Shown here: piece after piece, positions 1-5,347 of the stretch | How the letters are laid out: every line of letters begins with the position of its first letter | Position numbering within the stretch: position 1 is the stretch's first letter | Source: Alphaproteobacteria bacterium | GTDB lineage: Bacteria; Pseudomonadota; Alphaproteobacteria; Micavibrionales; UBA2020 | Direction: 5' to 3' | NCBI GenBank assembly: GCA_029266795.1 | Contig: JAQSWE010000183.1 | Coordinates: 1 to 5,667 of the forward strand | DNA: 5,667 bases | Notes under the pieces: model-generated | Seen by the model: only the letters and a program-made list of their open reading frames with translations | What the model was told of the DNA's origin: nothing | Databases searched by the model: none | Made by a program: the position numbers and the translations under genes

Positions 1-346
1 AATGCGCGCCCCATGGATAGGCGGAGACGTTGTTTTTGCCGCTCTGCGCATTGCCGCCGGTATCAGGTTCTAATTCGAGCAGCGTGAAATCCGCGTTTTC
101 CTTGTGCAAGCGGTAGCCTGCCGCCAGCCCCGCGATGCCGCCGCCGATGATGACGGTTTCTTTTTCGGTAGTGGATGACGGCGCGGGAAAAGATCCGCCC
201 CGCAGCTGGTGGCCGATTTTGGCGGAAGCGCCGAGAATTTTTCCGGTCACCGGTTTTGCGGCCTCGGCCAACGTCACGCGCCCGAAACCGAGCGCCGTAA
301 ACCATGCCGCGCCCGTTTTCAGCAACTGCCTGCGCGTGAATATCAT
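1..346 (-). CDS. Tat-exported FAD-dependent oxidoreductase (amine-oxidase type), N-terminal part
   Basis: Only the first 115 codons are in the window; the gene runs off the left edge. The start ATG (346-344) lies one base after the TGA of the aminopropyltransferase gene, with no clear Shine-Dalgarno, so coupled translation is likely. Seen: residues 4-10 read TRRQLLK, a twin-arginine motif (R5, R6), then a hydrophobic stretch to about residue 27 and a possible AEA signal-peptidase site at 27-29. At 64-74 is a beta strand followed by GGGIAGL, the Rossmann dinucleotide-binding motif, with an acidic residue at E91 where the FAD ribose is normally held, then GG at 97-98. This is the N-terminal layout of flavin amine oxidase and phytoene-desaturase-like flavoproteins. 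Tat export suits a protein folded with its cofactor in the cytoplasm, so the enzyme probably acts in the periplasm. An amine or polyamine substrate is inferred from the neighbour only; the substrate-binding part is not visible. Confidence 0.85.
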   Translation of the reverse strand, partial: MIFTRRQLLKTGAAWFTALGFGRVTLAEAAKPVTGKILGASAKIGHQLRGGSFPAPSSTTEKETVIIGGGIAGLAAGYRLHKENADFTLLELEPDTGGNAQSGKNNVSAYPWGAH

Positions 347-347
347 G

Positions 348-1862
348 TCAGTAAATCTGGTATTCCGACCATTCCTGGTCGAAATAGCGCACCAGCGCCT
401 GATCGTCGAGTCGCTGGATTTTGGTATCCAGATGCGCCATGTCGGGCGGGAAATAGAACATATCGGCGGCGGAGCGCGCCGTGATGTATTTGAGCCCGTC
501 GGGGAATTTTTCTGGCGGCGTGTAATCCGACAGGGTGGCGATCACGTAGCCCCATTCGCCGAAGGCCGGCACGTTCAGGTGATAGGGCGCGGTCTTGAAC
601 CCGGCATCCTGCAGCGTGTTGTTGACGCACCAGAACGCCTTGCGCGCGACGAGCGGCGAGGTGCTTTGCACGGCGATAATGCTTTTGTCATGCACAAGGC
701 TCTTCAAAGCGGTGAAAAATGTTTTCGAATACAGCTTGCCGATGGAAAAATTAGACGGGTCGGGCACGTCGCTGATGACGGCGTCGAATGTCGGCGGGTT
801 ATCGCGCCGCTGCATCTCGCGCACCCAGATAAAGGCGTCCTGATGCACGACCTCGACCTTTTTCGACAGCAGCGAATGGCGGTTGAGGCCGGTCAGGATA
901 TCGCTTTGCGAGAAAAGTTCGGTCATCGCGGGGTCGAGGTCGACCAGCACGATTTTTTCCACCGACGGATATTTCAGCACTTCACGCACCGCGAGCCCGT
1001 CGCCGCCGCCGAAAATCAAGACCGTTTTAGGGTTATCAAGCGCCGCCAGTGCCGGATGCACCAGCGCCTCGTGATAGCGGTATTCATCGACGGAGCTGAA
1101 CTGCAGGTTGGAATTGAGGAACAGGCGCAAATCCTGTTTCGTCTTGGTGATGACGATGCGCTGATAGGGCGTGGATTGCGAAAAAATGACGGAGCCGGGA
1201 TAGGCGCCGCTTTCCGCGATGCTCATGATACGCTCGGAATAGACAAAACCCAGCGTCAGCATGACCAGCACCGCAATCGCCGAAAATCGCGTGGCGGCGA
1301 GCGACGGCACTTCATCCTTCAGCGCATAGATGACCCAGACGGCCACACCCACATTCAGCATCCCGAACAGGAAGCTGGATTTGACGAGCCCGAGATACGG
1401 CACCAGCACGAGCGGAAACAAGATGGAGGCAAACAGTGCGCCGAGATAATCGAGCGCCAGCACACGGCTCACCAGTTCGCGGAATTCCAGTCGGTCTTTC
1501 AATATACGCAGCAGCAGCGGGATTTCCACCCCCACCAGCATGCCGATGATGAAGACAAGGAAGTAAAGCAGCACGCGGAAAGACGCCACATGATCGAACA
1601 GCAGGAACAGCAGCATGGCCGACGCCCCGCCGACCGCGCCGACAAGTATCTCCACCTTGATGAAGACGCCGATCAGGTTGCGCTCCACATATTTTGTCAG
1701 CCACGATCCCAAGCCCATGGCGAACAGGTAGCAGCCGATGACAGTCGAAAATTGCGTGACGCTGTCGCCCAGCAGATAACTGGCGGTCGTGCCCGCGATA
1801 AGCTCGTAGACGAGCCCGCAGGTGGCGATCACGATCACCGATATCAGCAGCAGCGTCGGCAT
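348..1862 (-). CDS. Membrane-bound polyamine aminopropyltransferase (spermidine synthase family)
   Basis: This 504-residue protein joins an N-terminal membrane region to a C-terminal spermidine-synthase domain. About seven hydrophobic segments are visible (near 3-23, 38-57, 67-89, 95-117, 137-157, 163-181, 191-208). The enzyme domain runs from about 225 to 445: RYHE at 262-265, the nucleotide-binding loop GGGDG at 285-289, the ribose-binding acidic residue in LVDLD (D309 or nearby), QDAF with D342, and SDVPDP at 364-369, whose D365 matches the catalytic aspartate of the family. GEWGYVIA at 435-442 matches the conserved C-terminal core. Family members move an aminopropyl group from decarboxylated S-adenosylmethionine to an amine such as putrescine. 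Ordinary SpeE is about 290 residues and soluble; the extra half is the membrane part, as in the known long membrane-bound subfamily. The ATG start lies 6 nt after the DUF350 stop with no clear ribosome site, so coupling is likely. The acceptor amine cannot be read from sequence. Confidence 0.93.
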   Translation of the reverse strand: MPTLLLISVIVIATCGLVYELIAGTTASYLLGDSVTQFSTVIGCYLFAMGLGSWLTKYVERNLIGVFIKVEILVGAVGGASAMLLFLLFDHVASFRVLLYFLVFIIGMLVGVEIPLLLRILKDRLEFRELVSRVLALDYLGALFASILFPLVLVPYLGLVKSSFLFGMLNVGVAVWVIYALKDEVPSLAATRFSAIAVLVMLTLGFVYSERIMSIAESGAYPGSVIFSQSTPYQRIVITKTKQDLRLFLNSNLQFSSVDEYRYHEALVHPALAALDNPKTVLIFGGGDGLAVREVLKYPSVEKIVLVDLDPAMTELFSQSDILTGLNRHSLLSKKVEVVHQDAFIWVREMQRRDNPPTFDAVISDVPDPSNFSIGKLYSKTFFTALKSLVHDKSIIAVQSTSPLVARKAFWCVNNTLQDAGFKTAPYHLNVPAFGEWGYVIATLSDYTPPEKFPDGLKYITARSAADMFYFPPDMAHLDTKIQRLDDQALVRYFDQEWSEYQIY

Positions 1863-1868
1863 TTTTTA

Positions 1869-2090
1869 TCAGCCGTGAACGGCGGATGAAATGATGATCG
1901 CCATCGATACCATCAGCGAGGCGAGGAAAATCGCCATCGCAATGTTCTGCTTTTCGACCAATTCCTTCCAGATGCTGAATTTCGGCGTGATGATGTCGAA
2001 CAGCGTGAAGGCAAAGCCGAGGATAACGATGCCAAGCCCCGAATAGGCGAGCGCGGCATAGACGTATTTCATGTTGACGAATTCTTCCAT
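1869..2090 (-). CDS. DUF350 family small integral membrane protein
   Basis: A 73-residue protein with two hydrophobic segments (about 10-32 and 50-70). The first ends in the FDIITP motif at 31-36 and is followed by a polar loop holding KELVEKQNIAMAI (42-54). This F-D-x-x-T-P then K-E-L then N-(I/L)-A-x-A-I pattern is characteristic of DUF350. Many DUF350 proteins carry two such units (about 130 residues); this one carries a single two-helix unit. The start is set by a good AGGAG 7 nt upstream of the ATG at 2090; a second in-frame Met at residue 7 (MKYVYAAL) is less well placed. The molecular role of DUF350 is not established. The family recurs near polyamine genes (for example YjfL in E. coli yjfIJKLMC), which fits the aminopropyltransferase gene just downstream. 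Confidence 0.9.
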   Translation of the reverse strand: MEEFVNMKYVYAALAYSGLGIVILGFAFTLFDIITPKFSIWKELVEKQNIAMAIFLASLMVSMAIIISSAVHG

Positions 2091-2097
2091 TGTACTT

Positions 2098-2102
2098 CTC
2101 CT
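2098..2102 (-). promoter_or_regulatory. Ribosome binding site for the DUF350 gene
   Basis: AGGAG on the minus strand, 7 nt before the ATG at 2090. It overlaps the TAG stop (2103-2101) of the 46-residue peptide gene, so ribosomes ending on the peptide reach this site directly. It fixes the DUF350 start and suggests coupling between the two genes. Confidence 0.75.
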
Positions 2103-2241
2103 ATTTGTGATAACGGGCGGAAGCGGCCTTTTGCGCGGTGCCGCTGCCGGTAAGATATGCGTTGTAGACGATGCCGCGGGCATTGGCGTAACCATACATC
2201 CCCAGCACCGCGATACAGAAAATGGTGTAGATTTTGGGCAT
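2101..2241 (-). CDS. Small hydrophobic peptide, membrane or secreted (46 aa)
   Basis: No family recognised. The ATG (2241-2239) shares one base with the TAA of the preceding DUF4178 gene (TAATG), and a GGGAGG stretch lies 12 nt upstream inside that gene. The peptide has MPKIY, a hydrophobic core at about 5-18 (YTIFCIAVLGMYGY), then ANA at 19-21 and a polar, basic tail ending SARYHK. It could be a single-span membrane peptide with a 25-residue tail outside, or a signal peptide with cleavage after ANA that releases that tail. The case for a real gene is positional: it fills the only gap between two coupled genes, with a ribosome site before it and the next gene's ribosome site overlapping its stop. 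It may be a subunit or a substrate of the neighbouring membrane proteins; that is inference. Confidence 0.72.
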   Translation of the reverse strand: MPKIYTIFCIAVLGMYGYANARGIVYNAYLTGSGTAQKAASARYHK

Positions 2242-3560
2242 TATTCTTCGTCGCCTCCCGACGTGGTGCGCGGGAAATCGCTGTTTTCCCAGCGGCGGTT
2301 TTCGAATGACGACGACCGCAGCCATGCGATGCCGGGATAGGTGAGCAGCAGGAACATCGTCCAGAAGAAATTGCCCCAGCTGACGACATCGCGCTTCGCC
2401 GTCATCGTCACCTGCAGCGGCTGCTGCTTGGTCAGCACGTCGGATTCAATGTCATAGGTCATGCGGTAGGTGCCGGCAGGTACGCCCGAGATGTAGCCGT
2501 CGGCATTCGGGCTGCCTTCGCGCCACGGGCCGTCGGAATCCGATCCGTAATAGAATTCCATGCCCTGGTTCAGCTCGAAAACTTCCTTGGTCGCCTCGTT
2601 GACCAGCGTCAGGCCCAACTCCGCCCAGGCATTCGAGACCGGCGCGCTTGATTGGATGTAAATATTCGACTGCTTGGGAACGCTGAAGGCGTTGCTGACG
2701 AAACTCCGCGTCTGGTCGCCCGGCTGGAACACCTGGTTGAGCGTCACGACCGTTTCAGAGGCCGATGCCACGGCCCCCGCCAAGTGGATGCAGAATGCCA
2801 CCGCAACCGCCGCCGCCGCCGCTTTCATGAGCGCGGCGATGTTGAAGGGCGACGGCTGGTTCGGCCCCACGCCCTTGCGGCGCGGCATTGATTCAAGCCC
2901 GAAGGCCGCCTGAACGGTTTCGGGCAGCGTGTATTCGCAGAGTGACGCGGTTTCTTCGCCCGGCACTTTTTCGAACGACAACATATACGGCGGGCAGACG
3001 TAATCTTCGGTCGTCGCCGTATCGCCCTTCCTGATGCGCCAGTAAAATTCGCCCTTGACATACTGCACGATCGGCTGATCGCGCAGGAACGGCTGGAAAG
3101 TATGCTGTTCGAACCAGACTGTGCTGACGAAACCCAGCCGCTGGAAATCTTCCTTCACCACGCGCACGAAATTCCAGTGCCCGTCCATCTGCACGAGGAA
3201 GCGGAAGCCGTGATAGGGGTTGAAAAGCAGGTATTCATCCCAGAAATACTGTTTTGTGCGGTCGCTTTTCAGCACATAGCCGATGACTTCCCATTCGACA
3301 CCGTCAAAGCTGCCGCGCTGGCCGATCTCGATTAGAGTCGGGCGCAGTTTAGTGCGCACATCGTCGATGACTTTGAAGCGTTCGTCCGCCGTATCGATGA
3401 CCGTGCCGCAATGCGCGCAGATAGCGGTGAGCGTATGACCGACCGCGCGGATCTGGATTTCGCCACCGCAGGACGGACAGTTGAATTTGCGGATCGCCGC
3501 CTTCTTGACGGGCGCAGGTTCTTCGCCGAACAGGTTGGGGCCGAAATCGGACGCGGTCAT
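2241..3560 (-). CDS. DUF4178 protein with N-terminal zinc ribbon and two membrane segments
   Basis: A 439-residue protein. The ATG at 3560-3558 overlaps the TGA of the upstream gene (ATGA), which favours it over an earlier Met inside that gene. Domains in order: a zinc ribbon at about 26-54 with C28, C31, C48 and C51 (CPSC and CAHC); a DUF4178 domain from about 78 to 215, recognisable from GSFDGVEWEVIGYV and the F-W-D-E-Y-L-L-F segment; a linker; an Ala-rich membrane segment at about 241-265; a stretch of about 125 residues with many beta-type and polar positions (266-390), including PAGTYRMTYDIES, which resembles a beta-sandwich edge; a second membrane segment at about 395-414; and an acidic, Arg-containing tail. 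The likely topology is cytoplasmic zinc ribbon and DUF4178, an extracytoplasmic beta domain, and a cytoplasmic tail. DUF4178 has no proven activity. Pairing with a second DUF4178 gene and an SPFH gene suggests a membrane complex (inference). Confidence 0.88.
   Translation of the reverse strand: MTASDFGPNLFGEEPAPVKKAAIRKFNCPSCGGEIQIRAVGHTLTAICAHCGTVIDTADERFKVIDDVRTKLRPTLIEIGQRGSFDGVEWEVIGYVLKSDRTKQYFWDEYLLFNPYHGFRFLVQMDGHWNFVRVVKEDFQRLGFVSTVWFEQHTFQPFLRDQPIVQYVKGEFYWRIRKGDTATTEDYVCPPYMLSFEKVPGEETASLCEYTLPETVQAAFGLESMPRRKGVGPNQPSPFNIAALMKAAAAAVAVAFCIHLAGAVASASETVVTLNQVFQPGDQTRSFVSNAFSVPKQSNIYIQSSAPVSNAWAELGLTLVNEATKEVFELNQGMEFYYGSDSDGPWREGSPNADGYISGVPAGTYRMTYDIESDVLTKQQPLQVTMTAKRDVVSWGNFFWTMFLLLTYPGIAWLRSSSFENRRWENSDFPRTTSGGDEE
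2254..2259 (-). promoter_or_regulatory. Ribosome binding site for the 46-residue peptide gene
   Basis: GGGAGG on the minus strand, 12 nt before the ATG at 2241, inside the last codons of the second DUF4178 gene. The spacing is longer than ideal, but the match to the anti-Shine-Dalgarno is strong, and with the TAATG overlap it supports translation of the small gene. Confidence 0.55.
2807..2821. repeat. Short CCG trinucleotide run within a coding sequence
   Basis: Five CCG units in a row. On the coding (minus) strand they are GCG codons giving part of the Ala run at the start of the first membrane segment of the second DUF4178 protein. Changes in copy number would add or remove Ala without shifting the frame, so this is probably only a codon-bias effect. 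Confidence 0.5.
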
Positions 3561-4246
3561 GGCTTCCAGCCCTCGAACGTCCGGTAATACCGGCAGTTCA
3601 GCTCCGGCCAAGTGACATACGCGCCGGTGAAGACGCGCGCGCGCCCCTCCGCCAGATCAATCGAGGCGAAAAGTCCGTCATCGGCGATGCAATCGATGGA
3701 AACGCTTTTGCGGCCTTGGGGCGCAGCGAAGGGCAGTTCTCCCTCGCTTGCCACGCATTCGGCGTTTTTGATATCGACGATGCGATAGGTCATGTTTTCG
3801 AACCTGATGCGCTGGCCGACGGGGCTTTTCGCCCAGTCGCCGCCTTTCAGATCGCCGCCCGCCCATTCCTCCATTTTTTTGATCGCCTGAAGCGTCTGGT
3901 CGGACGGGTTTTCAACCTCGAAGCAGGGCGCATAAAACCCTTGGGCTTCCGCCAGCCAGCCGCGTTTCGCGTCGTCGGAGACGATGAACCATTCGTTCCA
4001 GCTGCCGTCTTCCCAGTTCTGGCGGATGCGGCCGACGATGCCGAAACGCACGCCCTGAAACGTGCCTTCGGTGCCAAGCTGGAACGGGCTCATATCTTCG
4101 GGCAGCTGCGCCATGTCGCCTGTCTTGCGAAGCGCGTCGTCATCGCGCACTACCATCGTCCGGCAATAGGGACAGACGGCGTTGGAAGCGATGCTGGTAC
4201 GGAAGATGATTTCCGCGCCGCAGGATGGGCAGGGGTATTTTTTCAA
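3557..4246 (-). CDS. DUF4178 protein with N-terminal zinc ribbon, TTG start
   Basis: A 229-residue protein with no membrane segment, likely cytoplasmic. A zinc ribbon opens it (C6, C9, C25, C28; CPSC then CPYC), followed by a DUF4178 domain from about 58 to 205. The family pattern shows in GTEGTFQGVRFGIVGRI (58-74), W-N-E-W-F-I-V (83-89), GWLAEAQGFYAP (96-107) and a second half beginning near VGQRIRFENMTYRIVDI (143-159). The start is TTG at 4246: the next Met, residue 31, lies beyond the zinc ribbon and would remove all four Cys, while the frame is closed 9 nt upstream by the TAG of the SPFH gene. No Shine-Dalgarno is visible before the TTG, so low or coupled translation is expected. The gene ends in a 4-nt ATGA overlap with the second DUF4178 gene. 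The two share the ribbon and DUF4178 architecture and are probably paralogues. Function unknown; zinc binding is predicted from the Cys pattern. Confidence 0.9.
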   Translation of the reverse strand: MKKYPCPSCGAEIIFRTSIASNAVCPYCRTMVVRDDDALRKTGDMAQLPEDMSPFQLGTEGTFQGVRFGIVGRIRQNWEDGSWNEWFIVSDDAKRGWLAEAQGFYAPCFEVENPSDQTLQAIKKMEEWAGGDLKGGDWAKSPVGQRIRFENMTYRIVDIKNAECVASEGELPFAAPQGRKSVSIDCIADDGLFASIDLAEGRARVFTGAYVTWPELNCRYYRTFEGWKP

Positions 4247-4255
4247 GGGCGGGTA

Positions 4256-5245
4256 CTACTTTATTTTGGCCAGCAATTCCGCCTTCTTGGCATCGAATTC
4301 AGCCTGCGTCAGCACGCCTTTTTTCTGCAACTCGCCCAGTTTTTCGAGCATTGCGAGCGGATCTTCGGCAGGCGCGGACGCGCCGCCACCCTGACCGAGC
4401 GATTGCATCATCATGTTGCCCATCGCCATGCCGGCGCCAATACCGGCACCTGCGCCTGCAACGCCGCCGGGGTTTGCCGCCGCGACAGCGATGCTGTCGG
4501 CGGTCTGGAAGGTGGCGTATTTCTTGAGATCGCCGAACATGCCCATAGAAGACAGCTTGTCGAGCTGCTTTTCCATTTCTTCGGGCAGCGAGATGCTCTG
4601 CACCCAGAAGGATTTCAGCTCAAGGCCGTAGTTTTTCAGCACAGGCGCGACTGCCTCTTGCAACTTCGACGAGAAATCGAGCTGGCTGGCTGCCATATCG
4701 ATAAAGGCGATGCCGGATTTCGCAAGGTAGCTCGAGATGGAGGCGATGATCGCCGTGCGCAGCTGGCCTTCGATCTGATCAACTGTATAGGTTTCGGATG
4801 CACCCGACAGTTTCGTCCAGAATGTTTCGACGTCGCCGATCTTGAACGAGTAATTGCCGAAGGCGCGGATACGCAGCGCGCCGAATTCCTTGTCGCGGAT
4901 CGTGATGGGCTGCGGCGTGCCCCATTTCATGTCGGTGAATTCGCGCATCGACAGGAAATACACATCCGACTTGAACGGCGATTCAAACGCCTTGTCCCAG
5001 TTTTTGAGGTAGGTGAGGATCGGCAGCGTCTGTGTGTTCAGCGTATAGGTGCCGGGACCGAATTTATCGCCAAATTTTCCTTCGTTAAAGAAAACGGCCT
5101 GCTGCGCTTCGCGCACCACCAGCTGTGCGCCGTTCTGGATCTCCTGGTCCTGCATGGGGAAGCGATAGGCCAGCACATTCGTGCCGGGATCCGTCCACTG
5201 GATGACGTCAATAAATTGCTTGGAAATAAAACTCATCAGCCCCAT
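4256..5245 (-). CDS. SPFH/Band-7 domain protein with C-terminal SHOCT
   Basis: A 329-residue protein of the YdjI-like SPFH subfamily, often labelled 'virion core protein' in databases by a misleading transfer. It opens MGLMSFISKQFIDVIQW with no membrane helix; members probably attach to the membrane through this amphipathic start. The SPFH domain covers about 28-245: QLVVREAQQAVFFNEGK (41-57), FGPGTYTLNTQTLPIL (62-77), RIRAFGNYSFKI (125-136) and a helical stretch to 240. A Gly/Ala/Met-rich linker at about 254-293 follows, then a SHOCT helix pair at 297-328 (LEKLGELQKKGVLTQAEFDAKKAELLAKI region), a short motif thought to mediate oligomerisation or protein contacts. The start is supported by GAAAGG 8 nt upstream; a second Met at residue 4 is possible. 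SPFH proteins form large ring scaffolds on membranes. As first gene of the cluster it probably organises the membrane partners encoded after it (inference). Confidence 0.92.
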   Translation of the reverse strand: MGLMSFISKQFIDVIQWTDPGTNVLAYRFPMQDQEIQNGAQLVVREAQQAVFFNEGKFGDKFGPGTYTLNTQTLPILTYLKNWDKAFESPFKSDVYFLSMREFTDMKWGTPQPITIRDKEFGALRIRAFGNYSFKIGDVETFWTKLSGASETYTVDQIEGQLRTAIIASISSYLAKSGIAFIDMAASQLDFSSKLQEAVAPVLKNYGLELKSFWVQSISLPEEMEKQLDKLSSMGMFGDLKKYATFQTADSIAVAAANPGGVAGAGAGIGAGMAMGNMMMQSLGQGGGASAPAEDPLAMLEKLGELQKKGVLTQAEFDAKKAELLAKIK

Positions 5246-5347
5246 AGCGGTTACCTTTCAATGACGAATGAAAACGCGCTGCCAGCATAGCTGTGAAACG
5301 GCATATGAGTCTATATTGGGGCAAAAGGGGTTTATTTTTCGTAAATA
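5246..5347 (-). promoter_or_regulatory. Intergenic leader, probable promoter region of the cluster
   Basis: This 102-bp gap between the cysteine desulfurase stop and the SPFH start is the only real intergenic space in the window and more AT-rich than the genes around it, so it probably holds the cluster promoter. I cannot assign boxes with confidence: a TATAGA at 5315-5310 could be a -10 element, but no good -35 lies 16-18 nt before it. A short inverted repeat, CAGC-TAT-GCTG, sits at about 5292-5282; its 4-bp stem is too small to call an operator or terminator. No terminator hairpin with a T-run was found, so read-through from the cysteine desulfurase gene is also possible. Confidence 0.35.
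5254..5259 (-). promoter_or_regulatory. Ribosome binding site for the SPFH gene
   Basis: GAAAGG on the minus strand with 8 nt before the ATG at 5245. It supports that ATG over the one three codons later. Confidence 0.65.

Noticed and set aside
135..1889. A 584-codon open frame on the plus strand opposite the aminopropyltransferase gene
   Set aside because: Its translation is rich in His, Arg, Gln and Asp with no domain or membrane pattern, as expected from the reverse of a GC-biased gene. The minus strand here carries clear catalytic motifs and coupled starts.
4256..5245. Phage or virus origin, because this SPFH subfamily is often named 'virion core protein'
   Set aside because: That label comes from a misleading database name. 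No phage genes, integrase, repeats or att sites are present, and the neighbours are cellular membrane and metabolic proteins.
3716..5290. A 524-codon open frame on the plus strand opposite the SPFH and DUF4178 genes
   Set aside because: It crosses two well-supported minus-strand genes, has low-complexity composition and no recognisable motif. It is an antisense by-product of codon bias.
5282..5292. Short inverted repeat CAGC-TAT-GCTG in the leader as a terminator or operator
   Set aside because: The stem is only 4 bp, there is no following T-run, and such repeats occur often by chance.
5315..5341. A possible heat-shock-type (sigma-32-like) promoter suggested by CCCCAATAT in the leader
   Set aside because: The CCCCAAT part resembles the -10 box, but the expected -35 position reads CGAAAAA rather than CTTGAAA. 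The match is too weak to claim stress control.
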